A stretch of DNA of 39,631 nt from Dongibacter bovis (GTDB lineage: Bacteria > Bacillota > Negativicutes > Selenomonadales > Selenomonadaceae), in contig CACWQW010000019.1 in assembly GCA_902763085.1 (NCBI GenBank), forward strand, positions 1 to 39,631. Reading direction: 5' to 3'. Below the pieces are notes generated by a model that was not told where the DNA came from, did no database searches, and saw only the letters and a list, made by a program, of their open reading frames with translations. Position numbers and translations under genes: made by a program. Below, piece after piece: positions 15,494 to 22,955 of this stretch (the first letter of the stretch is position 1; every line of letters starts with the position of its first letter).

Positions 15494-16819
15494 TTAGAAA
15501 TGGAAGTCCATCTGCGTGCGGAAGAGATTGCGGCTCCAATCGCTGTCGGAAATGGTCTTCTCATGCGCATAGAGCGTCTCCCACTCGATGTTCTGCCAGG
15601 GGACATACTTGACACCGAAGAACCATCCCTTGAGTCCTCCATTAACAGACGGAATGGAGTTCCACTCATCATCGCCGTTAATATGTCCATTCTCACCTTT
15701 ATAGATGTACCGCGTATAAAGCTGATAGGAGCCCGGTTTGGAGAGATCCGTATTGCGGTAGTTCAAACGATAGAAGATACCGTGGTTCCGAACGTTCGCA
15801 TTCGTCTTCGTGTAGTCCACCTTGAACTCGACGTTCTTCACGACATTCCACCAACCGGAGAGCACATACGCATTGTCAAACGCAGGCGTCTTGTCCTTCT
15901 GGCCAGACTTCGCATATGCGAGGTTAATGCCGACATTATGGCCGATGTTACCCCACGTACCAACGCCGTACCAGTTCGGCACATCCCAGTCACCCGTCGC
16001 CTGCGTCATGTAGAACGCCGACCCCGTCAGATGCGTGCCCGGGATGGGAACGCCTGCCTGGACACCGTCGGTCTCAATGCCGAGGAACATATTCTGCGCA
16101 CCAAGGCCACGCCATGCACGACCAATGGAAATCCATGCACCGGAATGCGGATTATAGCCCTCGACCCAGATACGCTGGATGTTGCCGTCATGACCAGACC
16201 AGCCCTTGTACCCAGTATATGTTTCGGGCAGACCTGTCTCATTCCTGTTGTATTGGCTATGTGCATTATGCTCATACGTCGTATTCTTCTCGATCTGGAA
16301 TTTTGCTTTCCAGTGGTCGTTGACTTTATACGCACCATTCAGATTGAAGTAGAAGCGACGATTCTGAGGATCTAATTCATTCGTATGTTCATCTTTATCA
16401 TGGTCATACTGGACGCGCACCATGCCGTCGAAGCTGAAGCGGCCAACGCCGTTCTTGAGGTCATTGATGTCCTTCGTATTCTGATTGACCTGGTTCTTGA
16501 GCGCTGCAAGCTCCGTGCCGTACTCTTTCTCGAGCTTCTCAAGGACCGCCTGGTCGCCGACGCCGAGGCCGCCTTTCTGCATGGCCTTCGCGACGATGGA
16601 CGCCATCTCATAGCGCGTCATCGTGCGGTTGCCCTGGAACGTGCCATCGCCCATGCCGTCGATCACGCCGTCTTTGGCGAGATAGTCGAGCGCGTCATAC
16701 GCCCAGTGCCCCTGCGGCACGTCGCTGAAGCTGTCTGCGCCATCCGCGGCGAACGCGGTTCCGGAGAGACCGAGTGTCAGACCGAGCAGGAGTGCCGTTG
16801 CCTTCTTGTTAAGTTTCAT
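15494..16819 (-). CDS. SLH-domain outer-membrane porin (OmpM/Mep45 type)
   Basis: 441 aa. Signal peptide 1-23 (ALLLGLTLGLSGTAFA). One SLH domain at about 28-75 (FSDVPQGHWAYDALDYLAKD, then GDGTFQGNRTMTRYEMA), a coiled coil at about 85-115 (LEKLEKEYGTELAALKNQVN), then an aromatic-rich beta barrel to the C-terminus, which ends QMDFHF with the terminal Phe typical of outer-membrane proteins. In Negativicutes such proteins bind polyamine-modified peptidoglycan through the SLH domain, tethering the outer membrane while acting as general porins. ATG 16819 has AAAGGA about 11 nt upstream and gives the signal peptide; an earlier reading to 17041 lacks these. A TATACT -10-like hexamer lies at 16930-16935, giving a leader of about 105 nt. 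Confidence 0.93.
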   Translation of the reverse strand: MKLNKKATALLLGLTLGLSGTAFAADGADSFSDVPQGHWAYDALDYLAKDGVIDGMGDGTFQGNRTMTRYEMASIVAKAMQKGGLGVGDQAVLEKLEKEYGTELAALKNQVNQNTKDINDLKNGVGRFSFDGMVRVQYDHDKDEHTNELDPQNRRFYFNLNGAYKVNDHWKAKFQIEKNTTYEHNAHSQYNRNETGLPETYTGYKGWSGHDGNIQRIWVEGYNPHSGAWISIGRAWRGLGAQNMFLGIETDGVQAGVPIPGTHLTGSAFYMTQATGDWDVPNWYGVGTWGNIGHNVGINLAYAKSGQKDKTPAFDNAYVLSGWWNVVKNVEFKVDYTKTNANVRNHGIFYRLNYRNTDLSKPGSYQLYTRYIYKGENGHINGDDEWNSIPSVNGGLKGWFFGVKYVPWQNIEWETLYAHEKTISDSDWSRNLFRTQMDFHF

Positions 16820-17016
16820 AGGACTTCTTCCTTTCTCCCAACAGATAAAGCCGTCTTCTGAAGCAGGGCACCGCTGCGTTGTCTCTCCATGTTCCGACAG
16901 GCAGGACGTTTGCTCTTGCTTCTTATTGAAGTATAGCATTCGCCCGCGTGGATATGGGGAAAAGAGATGAACCATAGTACACCGCGCGTATTTCGTTCCA
17001 AACGCGCGGCAAAGGC

Positions 17017-17052
17017 AAAAAAACCGGCGGCAAGTGCTCACTTGCCACCGGC
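17017..17052 (-). terminator. Intrinsic terminator after the LytTR fragment
   Basis: On the minus strand CCGGTGGCAAGTG-AGC-ACTTGCCGCCGG is followed by TTTTTTT (17017-17023). It is strong and correctly placed 18 nt beyond the stop of the broken LytTR gene, showing that this stop is an ancestral gene end. Confidence 0.85.
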
Positions 17053-17069
17053 ATCCGTCCGGTCGTATG

Positions 17070-17250
17070 TCACGTGTCTTCGCGCAGCATGTAGTTAAAA
17101 AAGGCCGCCTCGCTCTCCTTCCGCCGCCTCCAGCTGATGGGGACGCGTGCTCCGCCCGCGAGCTGGAAGTCGCCCTCGTCCGTGATCTTCTCGACCTGCG
17201 CGAGGTTCACGACGAGGTGGCTGCTGCACGTAGAAGCGCGGTGAATTTGT
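17070..17250 (-). pseudogene. C-terminal remnant of a LytTR-family regulator
   Basis: The frame ending at the TGA 17070-17072 encodes HLVVNLAQVEKITDEGDFQL, continuing ARVPISWRRRKESEAAFF and NYMLREDT. This is the second half of a LytTR DNA-binding domain (V.L..V..I ... PISRRR ... FF.Y). The preceding residues fit only if about two bases are restored near 17228 (RFY then CSSHLVV), so there is a frameshift as well as loss of the entire N-terminal receiver and first half of LytTR. Homology stops near 17245, where base composition changes abruptly to AT-rich. No start codon or ribosome site is present, so it is not expected to make protein. Confidence 0.7.
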
Positions 17251-17315
17251 TGAGCGAAACAACATTGCAGCTGCTTTTTGTGCTGTTGATATTAGTTGTC
17301 GCAAAACAAAAATAA
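17241..17315 (+). CDS. Possible short hydrophobic (holin-like toxin type) peptide
   Basis: A GTG-started frame encodes a 24-aa peptide, MNLLSETTLQLLF then VLLILVVAKQK: one hydrophobic helix with a short basic tail. The stop overlaps a strong bidirectional hairpin (17308-17347), and an AT-rich tail with a CCGTCTATCGGTGG element follows. This arrangement resembles Firmicute type I toxin/antisense-RNA loci encoding putative holin-like toxins, from general resemblance only. No good ribosome site is visible. It overlaps the broken end of the LytTR gene, so it may be the edge of inserted DNA and may itself be a fragment. Confidence 0.3.
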   Translation: MNLLSETTLQLLFVLLILVVAKQK

Positions 17316-17347
17316 CCGCCCTAGCTACCAACTTGGCGGTTATTTTT
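17308..17347. terminator. Bidirectional intrinsic terminator
   Basis: AAAAATAACCGCC (17308-17320) pairs perfectly with GGCGGTTATTTTT (17335-17347) across a 14-nt loop. A- and T-rich ends make it functional on both strands. On the minus strand it lies past the chemoreceptor gene stop at 17467. Confidence 0.75.
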
Positions 17348-17466
17348 GCTAATCAGTAAAGTAACCATCGAGCGAGGAGTGAACCGTCTATCGGTGGCCT
17401 TTTTCTGTGTTTATTACAGCATAGCGGCTCCTCAGTTTCCACAGGAAATTCAGCGAGCCTTTGACA

Positions 17467-18486
17467 TCATTGTTTATTATGTGCGAGGTTGAAGAGCTCC
17501 GTCGACGTCTGCGAGAGCCCCATGAGGTCGCTCGCGCACTCCTCGATCGCTTTCGCCTGCTGGCTCACGATCTCCGACGTGCCCTCGCCCTTCTCGACGG
17601 TCTTGTCGACGGACTGGCTGATCTGTCCTGTGAAGTTCTGGATCTCGGCGACAGCGCTCTTGGAGTTCTCCGCGAGCTTCCGGATCTCCTCCGCGACGAC
17701 GCTGAAGCCCGCGCCCGCCGCACCGGCGCGCGCCGCCTCGATCGAGGCGTTAAGCCCGAGCAGCTGCGTCTGCTTCGCGATGTCCTCGATGAGCCGCGTG
17801 AACTCCGTGATCTTGCCCGCGACCTCGCTGACCGTCTTGATCTCCTCGCTCAGCGCCTTCTGGTTGGAATCCACGTCACGCGCCGAGGCAGCGAGCTGCT
17901 CCATCGCCGCCGAGACATGCATCGTCGTATCATTGATGCTCTCCGACATCTGCTTGAGGCGATGCTGATAGTAGCCCATCTTCGAAAAGGCGCCCGCGAA
18001 GAGATAGAGCGTCTGCGCGGCATGGTCGAGGCGCGCCTTGTCGACGACCTGCACCTTGCGCGCCGCCGCGACGTATGCCTCGGGATCGACACCGATCTCG
18101 CGGGCGACGCGCCGATACTTCTCCTCATCGAGCGGCTGCGTGAGCACCTGCCCGCCGAGGATCGAGCCGACCTGCTTGCCGTTGAGCATGATGGGCGCCG
18201 CGAAATCCATGAGCCCCGCGTGGCACTCATAGACCTGCGGCTTGCCCTCGCGCGCCGCCTTCGCGCCATTATCGGCATCGCACTTCTCGCAGCGCGCCTT
18301 CCCCTTCGGGCAGCCGCGCGTGTACTTCATGCAAAAGTCCGTCCAATCTGTCGGATGCGTGACCGGCGTGCCATCGAGATCGACTGTCACTGCCGTCATG
18401 CCGACCGCCCGCGCGAACTCATCCTGGAAATGCTGGATGAAGTCCATGTCGAAAATATCCTGCAGGCGTACTTCCTGCTCTGCCAT
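17467..18486 (-). CDS. Soluble chemoreceptor: PocR sensor domain + MCP signalling domain
   Basis: 339 aa with no transmembrane segment, so a cytoplasmic methyl-accepting chemotaxis-type protein. Residues 1-165 form a PocR domain with the conserved cysteines ([19 protein letters not shown], then [14 protein letters not shown] and GSILGGQVL). PocR domains are thought to bind small metabolites or metal/cofactor ligands. A helical region leads into a short MCP signalling hairpin at about 195-330, with the CheA/CheW-contact tip [20 protein letters not shown] and [14 protein letters not shown]. It is short for an MCP and has few heptads for methylation. GGAGGTT precedes ATG 18486. No che genes are in the window. 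Confidence 0.88.
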   Translation of the reverse strand: MAEQEVRLQDIFDMDFIQHFQDEFARAVGMTAVTVDLDGTPVTHPTDWTDFCMKYTRGCPKGKARCEKCDADNGAKAAREGKPQVYECHAGLMDFAAPIMLNGKQVGSILGGQVLTQPLDEEKYRRVAREIGVDPEAYVAAARKVQVVDKARLDHAAQTLYLFAGAFSKMGYYQHRLKQMSESINDTTMHVSAAMEQLAASARDVDSNQKALSEEIKTVSEVAGKITEFTRLIEDIAKQTQLLGLNASIEAARAGAAGAGFSVVAEEIRKLAENSKSAVAEIQNFTGQISQSVDKTVEKGEGTSEIVSQQAKAIEECASDLMGLSQTSTELFNLAHNKQ

Positions 18487-18599
18487 ATAACCAACCTCCT
18501 ACAAATACACTTTTCTCCCCCGTTACTCCCATTGGCTGCTTCCAGTATAACAAAGGAGCTTTCTCCTGTCCATCTCCAGTACTTCCGAAATGCCTGTCC

Positions 18600-18875
18600 C
18601 TATCGACTAAAATCGCCTCTATCTTCTTTTGTACGAATCATCCTGCTGTATTGTTCGTTTCGATCGCCAAAAGTTGCTGAAGCCAACCAAAAAGAATCAT
18701 GCATAAACAAAGAATAATATGTTGACTTCCCTGGGGTTTCGCGCGATGATAAGCGCATAAACAAAATGCAACAGAATAAAACAAAACCAATCATCCTGCG
18801 AATCCAGATAAATCCCGGCGATGGCATCCAATCGCTCGTGTCATCGTCTTTTTGCTTGTCCCCGTTTTTTCTCAT
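18600..18875 (-). CDS. Small single-pass membrane protein, unknown function
   Basis: 91 aa, not recognised. Charged N-terminus (MRKNGDKQKDDDTSDW), one hydrophobic helix at about 23-43 (FIWIRRMIGFVLFCCILFM), and a polar C-terminal part with SRETPGKSTYYSLF and ASATFGDR. The start lies 10 nt past the stop of the PNPOx-like gene, with a weak GGCGGGAC in front of it. It could be co-transcribed with that gene. Composition is clearly more AT-rich than its neighbour. It could be a real coupled gene or a chance frame. Confidence 0.4.
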   Translation of the reverse strand: MRKNGDKQKDDDTSDWMPSPGFIWIRRMIGFVLFCCILFMRLSSRETPGKSTYYSLFMHDSFWLASATFGDRNEQYSRMIRTKEDRGDFSR

Positions 18876-18885
18876 GTCCCGCCGC

Positions 18886-19362
18886 TCATTTCGGCAGTTT
18901 CCGCTTGCCCGTCATTTCCTCGACCTCGAGCGCATAGACCGCCGTGCGCGGGATGGCCGCGGGATTGTACCAGGCGTGCTGCCCCGGATGGTAGTGGTCC
19001 ATGAGGACGTCGAGGGCGGCGGCTTTCTCTTCCTCGGCGAGCAGGCGCAGGCGCCCGCGGCCGAGCACGCTCTCGTAGGCGTAGGTGCAGTAGCCCTTCT
19101 CCTCGAAGTATTGGAGCTGGTGCTTCGTGTCCACCGCGAAGGCCGCTCGGCTGTCGCGGGCGAGCAGGTCGAGCTTTTTCCCCGTGAGCGCGCTGTGAAA
19201 ATAGAGCACGACGCGTCCGTCCCGCTCCTCCATGCCGAAGTTGAGCGGCAGCACGTACGGGTAGCCGTCCGCATCATTGAGCGCGAGGTGGCAGACCTCA
19301 GCGCGCCGCATGACCGCGAGCATCTCCTCAAGCTCCTTGATTTCTCTGTCTTTTCTTCTCAT
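18886..19362 (-). CDS. Pyridoxamine 5'-phosphate oxidase-like (NimA-type) flavin-binding protein
   Basis: 158 aa, split-barrel flavin-binding fold. Visible pattern: an N-terminal helix (REIKELEEMLAVMRRAEVCH), LALNDADGYPYVLPLNFGME, LYFHSALTGKKLDLLARDSR, then YESVLGRGRLRLL and YALEVEEMTGKRK. This matches the NimA-like subgroup, which binds FMN or related flavins, includes nitroimidazole-resistance reductases, and often has no known substrate. ATG 19362 is chosen because AAGGAGG lies 8-9 nt upstream and the family normally starts at this helix; a reading from 19500 adds an atypical segment. A small membrane-protein frame follows after 10 nt. Confidence 0.85.
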   Translation of the reverse strand: MRRKDREIKELEEMLAVMRRAEVCHLALNDADGYPYVLPLNFGMEERDGRVVLYFHSALTGKKLDLLARDSRAAFAVDTKHQLQYFEEKGYCTYAYESVLGRGRLRLLAEEEKAAALDVLMDHYHPGQHAWYNPAAIPRTAVYALEVEEMTGKRKLPK

Positions 19363-19560
19363 AAATCGATCCTCCTTGCATCCATCTGCCCCTGCCAACG
19401 CTCTGCAATATCTTCCTGAGAGCGCAGGGCAGAGCTGCGCCGCTTCCTCAAGCCCTATCAGACGCTTGCCGCGGACCATAGTGGCGGCGGCATCTTTCAC
19501 TCACAGCAGAACTACGCCATTTCATCAGCAGCCCCTAAGCCCGCCTTCAGCGTTTTCTTC

Positions 19561-19597
19561 TTGACATGATCCCTTACAATGAGGGTATCAAGGGATC
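19561..19597 (+). promoter_or_regulatory. Candidate promoter/operator upstream of the esterase gene
   Basis: A perfect TTGACA (19561-19566) is followed by the 8-bp inverted repeat GATCCCTT (19568-19575) / AAGGGATC (19590-19597). A clear -10 at 17 nt is not seen; TATCAA at 19586 is at 19 nt. The dyad could be an operator overlapping the promoter. Confidence 0.35.
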
Positions 19598-19641
19598 GCT
19601 CCTGACTGCGGGAGGATCTCGCAACAGAAAGGAAGTTTGCC

Positions 19642-20940
19642 ATGAAAACTCTGCTCTTGTCCGCTGCTGCTCTGGCAGCGGCCTGCTGTCTCCTCCCCGG
19701 CGCGCGGGGATGGGCCGCCTCGCCTCAGATCACAGGCGCAGAGGCGATCGCGGAGGTCGCGGGCGACGGCGAGCATGTGAGCCGCGTCGTTCTCGCCTAC
19801 GATGCCCCCATCGATGCCGCCTCCGTGACGCCGGACGACTACGAGGTCACAGGCCGGACCATCACGCGCGCCTACCCCGTCGAGGGACAGGATCCCGCCA
19901 CGGCTGCACCCAAAACCGGCTCCTATGTCGTGCTCGAGCTCGCGCCGCTCCCGCTCGTCGACTCCTCCGTCGACGCCCATCCCGAGGACGGCCCCATCGA
20001 GCAGCGAAACGCCATGGGACATCAGGGGCCGACGCTCGGCAGCCACGGCAATCCGCAGCCGCTCCCCGTCATGGAGGCTCAGGTGGCGCAGACAGGCTTC
20101 GTCAAGACGACGGCAGGGCTTCTCTGCGCACCGTCCGCCCCGCGGAAAACGGCTGGCGTGCGCGAGCTCGTCGTCGAGGATTTCCAGCAGACGACGTTCT
20201 ATGATCCCGCGCAGAACGGCGCGGCGCTCGCCTACAATCTCTACATCCCCAAGGACTACAACCCGGAGAAACGCTATCCGCTCGTCCTCTTCATGCACGA
20301 TGCCGGCGCCGTCTCGCCCGATGTGAAAACGACACTCGTCCAGGGACTCGGCGCGATCACGTTCGCCTCGCCGGAGTGGCAGGCTGAGCATCCCTGCTTC
20401 GTCCTCGCCCCGCAGTACGATACCGTCATCGTCAACGATCTCTACCAGTACGGGCCGGAACTGGAGCGCACGATGCACCTCGTGGCGTCGATCGCACAGC
20501 AGTACGCCATCGATACGGACCGCATCTACAACACAGGCCAGTCCATGGGCGGCATGACCTCCATCGCGATGGATACCGCCTATCCGGATGTATTCGCGGG
20601 CTCGTACCTCGTCGCCTGCAAATGGGCGGAGGCGTCCGCTGCGGCGCTTGCGCATCAGCATCTCTGGATCGTCTCATCGGAGGGCGACGCCGGTGCCATG
20701 CCGAGCATGCGCGCCATCCTCGACGACATCGAGGCGAGCGGCGTCAGCGTCCGCCGCCAGACCATCAGCGCGGATCGTCCGGAAGCCGACATCAGCCGGG
20801 ATGCCGCCTCCCTCATCACACCGGATTGCAGCATCTATCAGACCATCTACGAGGGCGGCAGCCACCGCTCCACCTGGCAGCACGCCTACCGCATGATGCC
20901 GGTGCTCGCCTGGCTGTTCACCCAGGAACGGACGCACTGA
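19642..20940 (+). CDS. Secreted alpha/beta-hydrolase esterase with N-terminal Ig-like domain
   Basis: 432 aa. Signal peptide 1-25 (LLSAAALAAACCLLPGARGWA). An Ig-like beta domain covers about 27-175 (VSRVVLAYDAPIDAASVTPD). From about 185 comes an alpha/beta-hydrolase with LAYNLYIPKDYNPEKRYPLV, the oxyanion segment LFMHDAG, and nucleophile serine in GQSMGGM. A later acid (probably the Asp of SSEGDAGA) and the His of GGSHRSTW complete a likely triad. This layout matches secreted predicted peptidase/esterase proteins (LpqC/Esterase_phd-like), some of which remove feruloyl or acetyl groups from plant polysaccharides. The substrate here is not known. AAAGGAAG precedes the ATG. It converges with the hydE gene. 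Confidence 0.8.
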   Translation: MKTLLLSAAALAAACCLLPGARGWAASPQITGAEAIAEVAGDGEHVSRVVLAYDAPIDAASVTPDDYEVTGRTITRAYPVEGQDPATAAPKTGSYVVLELAPLPLVDSSVDAHPEDGPIEQRNAMGHQGPTLGSHGNPQPLPVMEAQVAQTGFVKTTAGLLCAPSAPRKTAGVRELVVEDFQQTTFYDPAQNGAALAYNLYIPKDYNPEKRYPLVLFMHDAGAVSPDVKTTLVQGLGAITFASPEWQAEHPCFVLAPQYDTVIVNDLYQYGPELERTMHLVASIAQQYAIDTDRIYNTGQSMGGMTSIAMDTAYPDVFAGSYLVACKWAEASAAALAHQHLWIVSSEGDAGAMPSMRAILDDIEASGVSVRRQTISADRPEADISRDAASLITPDCSIYQTIYEGGSHRSTWQHAYRMMPVLAWLFTQERTH

Positions 20941-20988
20941 GGTCCGTTCCCCTTCCGCGCATTCTCCGTCCTGTCAGGGAACGGCTTC

Positions 20989-21021
20989 GGATGTTCTGCT
21001 GAGGAACTGGCAGGAACATCC
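20989..21021 (+). terminator. First hairpin after the esterase gene
   Basis: GGATGTTCTGC (20989-20999) pairs with GCAGGAACATCC (21010-21021) with one bulged base and a 10-nt loop. No T run follows, so it may stabilise the mRNA end rather than terminate. Confidence 0.4.
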
Positions 21022-21039
21022 TACCCATGACAGAAGCAC

Positions 21040-21070
21040 CGGAGGCGCCGCCCAGCAGGCGACGCCTCCG
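21040..21070. repeat. Second hairpin between esterase and hydE genes
   Basis: CGGAGGCGCCGCC (21040-21052) pairs with GGCGACGCCTCCG (21058-21070) with one mismatch and a 5-nt loop. It is GC-rich and has no T tail on either strand. Confidence 0.5.
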
Positions 21071-21075
21071 ATGCG

Positions 21076-21168
21076 GGGCTGTCGCACGCAGGGATTTCCC
21101 CATCTCCAGCGGCAGGAGAGTGTTCTCTCCGCCGGGGATGGCCGTGAAATCACTCCGTGCGGCAGCCC
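21076..21168. repeat. 93-nt near-continuous inverted repeat (giant hairpin)
   Basis: The outer arms 21076-21098 and 21146-21168 match at 20 of 23 positions. The interior folds further: CCCATC with GATGG, CGGC with GCCG, and GGAGAG with CTCTCC around a TGTT loop (21121-21124). On the plus strand the structure is followed by TTTTTATATG, so it can act as a terminator for the esterase gene. Its far end is 4 bp from the hydE stop codon at 21172. Its length and internal symmetry exceed a normal terminator and would fit a small palindromic repeat element. Confidence 0.7.
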
Positions 21169-21171
21169 TTT

Positions 21172-22152
21172 TTATATGCTTCCCTGCATGGCGCCGCCAT
21201 GGCGGCGGGAGCCCTTGCCCGCCGCGACGTAGCGGCCGAGCGCCTTGATGCGCCCGCCCATACAGGCGCGGCAGTCCGCGGGCGTGTCGGCGACGCAGAT
21301 CTTGCCGGGGTAGAGCGCGTATTTCCGGCGGTAGTCGCCCTCCGTGACATTGGGCATCACGACGTTCGCGCCCGAGGTCAGGATGATCTCACGCCCGCGC
21401 GGCACCATCGTCTCCATCGCCGTCGTCGCAGGGATGTTCGCCTCGGGCAGCAACAGCCGCAGCAGCGACACCATGCGCCGCGTGAGATGGAAATCCCCGG
21501 GCGCGGCCTTGCCGAGCGGCGTGTCGCCGTTCGGGATCAGCGGCCCGATGCCGACCATGTCCGCGTCGATCTCCTGATAAAAAAGGATATCGCGCGCCAG
21601 CGACCGCGCGTCCTGTCCCGGCAGCCCGACGAGCGTGCCCGTGCCGACCTCGTACCCGAGCGCGCGCAGATCGCGCAGACAACGCAGGCGGCTTGCATGC
21701 GACATACCGGGGTCGAACCGCTCATAGAGCGCCGCATCCGTTGTCTCGATGCGCAGCAGATAGCGGTCGGCACCCGCCGCGCGCCAGAGCGCGTAGGTCT
21801 CGCGGCTGCGCTCGCCGACCGAGAGCGTCACCGCGAGATCGAGCGCCTTGATGCGGCGCACGATGGCGGCGAGACGTTCCGCCGTGAACCAGGCATCCTC
21901 GCCCGATTGCAGCACAACCGTCTGATAGCCGTAGCCCTTCGCCTTGCGCGCGAGCGCGACAATGGCCTGCCGGCAGATGTTCGAGAACTCGATGAGCCCG
22001 CGCAGGTGCACGCCGTCGCCGACATAGCGCCGCCGCACCGCGTCCGCCGCGCGCGCGAGCGGCTCCTCCGCCTCAGGCGCTGCGAGGAGCGCCGTGAGCT
22101 CCTCCTCCGTCAGGCAGTGCGTCCGCGCCGCCCGCTCGATGAGACGCTCCAT
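21172..22152 (-). CDS. hydE: HydE-like [FeFe]-hydrogenase maturase lacking the radical-SAM cluster motif
   Basis: 326 aa, strongly HydE-like: GLIEFSN near residue 53, KGYGYQTVVLQSGEDAWF, RIETTDAALYERFDPGMSH, GTLVGLPGQ and GIGPLIPNGDTPLG. HydE is a radical-SAM enzyme that helps build the dithiomethylamine ligand of the [FeFe]-hydrogenase H-cluster. The motif CX3CX2C that holds the catalytic [4Fe-4S] cluster should follow EFSN. Here C60 is retained, but R61-Q62 runs straight into A63-IVALARK, so the other two cysteines and roughly 25 residues are missing in frame. The accessory CX7CX2C site is intact (C286, C294, C297). ATG 22152 has AGGAGGGAG upstream. It is probably inactive as a radical-SAM enzyme unless the gap is an assembly error. 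Confidence 0.85.
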   Translation of the reverse strand: MERLIERAARTHCLTEEELTALLAAPEAEEPLARAADAVRRRYVGDGVHLRGLIEFSNICRQAIVALARKAKGYGYQTVVLQSGEDAWFTAERLAAIVRRIKALDLAVTLSVGERSRETYALWRAAGADRYLLRIETTDAALYERFDPGMSHASRLRCLRDLRALGYEVGTGTLVGLPGQDARSLARDILFYQEIDADMVGIGPLIPNGDTPLGKAAPGDFHLTRRMVSLLRLLLPEANIPATTAMETMVPRGREIILTSGANVVMPNVTEGDYRRKYALYPGKICVADTPADCRACMGGRIKALGRYVAAGKGSRRHGGAMQGSI

Positions 22153-22191
22153 ACTCTCCCTCCTCAGCTGCCGCCGCTGCATCGAGACGGC

Positions 22192-22776
22192 TCAGCCCTC
22201 ATCCTTCTGCTCGCTTGCAGCCGCCTCGGCCGCCTTTTTCTCTGTCCGCGCGCGCAGCTCCGCCGCATGCTTCTCCGCGTACTCGATGATCGCGCGGTAG
22301 AAGCATGCATCCACATCCTTCTCCGAGAGCTCCGAGAGCTCCACGACCACCGGCTCCCTCTCCTCGCGGATGACCCCCCAATCGCCGTCGAGGTCGTCAT
22401 GCTCCGTGATCGTGACCGTCTGCGCCGCGAGATCGATCCGAAGATACTCCGCCGCACCCGCGAGCGCGTCGTAGCCCGTCAGATCCTCGAGCTTCCAGCG
22501 GCGCTTTGCGATGACATCCTGGATCTGCACATCATCATACGTCCGCAGCGTCGGCACGATGAGCACATGCTCATCCACCGTCCCATCCGCGCGAATCTCA
22601 TAGCACATCTGCTGTTTATTGAAATAATAATTCTGCCGTGCCGTCGACTGTACCCACTGATAGATATCCTCCGGCACCGCAGGCGGCTCGGCAAACGCCG
22701 GCGCAGCCGAGAGCGGCAGGACGGCCAGCAGACCCGCCGCGACGAGCCCGGCCAGCTTTCCTTTCCATTGACTCAT
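22192..22776 (-). CDS. Secreted protein of unknown function
   Basis: 194 aa, not recognised. Signal peptide of about 30 residues (GLVAAGLLAVLPLSAAPAFA). The mature part begins PPAVPEDIYQWVQSTARQNY and contains YYFNKQQMCYEIRADGTVDE, then VIAKRRWKLEDLTGYDAL, where residues look like a small alpha/beta domain. The C-terminus is a charged helix rich in Ala, Glu and Lys (YAEKHAAELRARTEKKAAEA). ATG 22776 is favoured: G-rich GGGGGGGAAG lies upstream, and the signal peptide then sits at the N-terminus. The hydE gene starts 39 nt after its stop, so the two are probably co-transcribed. Similar tyrosine-rich secreted proteins occur in Negativicutes, in my recollection, without known role. Confidence 0.65.
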   Translation of the reverse strand: MSQWKGKLAGLVAAGLLAVLPLSAAPAFAEPPAVPEDIYQWVQSTARQNYYFNKQQMCYEIRADGTVDEHVLIVPTLRTYDDVQIQDVIAKRRWKLEDLTGYDALAGAAEYLRIDLAAQTVTITEHDDLDGDWGVIREEREPVVVELSELSEKDVDACFYRAIIEYAEKHAAELRARTEKKAAEAAASEQKDEG

Positions 22777-22955
22777 GAGACTTCCCCCCCAATCATTTTC
22801 GCGGCGCCCCGAAAAGCAGCAGCCCCTGCCCTTGCAAGCACCACAGATTCCATTACACATGGAACCAAACGCATTCATTATATCATACGAATCTGAAAAA
22901 AGTGCGACATGTGTCCCATGCCGCACGGGAAAAGTCTCATGCGCAACGCCCGCGC

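Noticed and set aside
12312..15497. A 1061-codon plus-strand frame opposite the amylase gene.
   Set aside because: Composition is Arg/Val/Asp-biased without any domain, and the opposite strand encodes a clear GH13 enzyme.
19575..19580. TACAAT as -10 paired with TTGACA at 19561.
   Set aside because: Spacing is only 8 nt, far too short for a functional pair.
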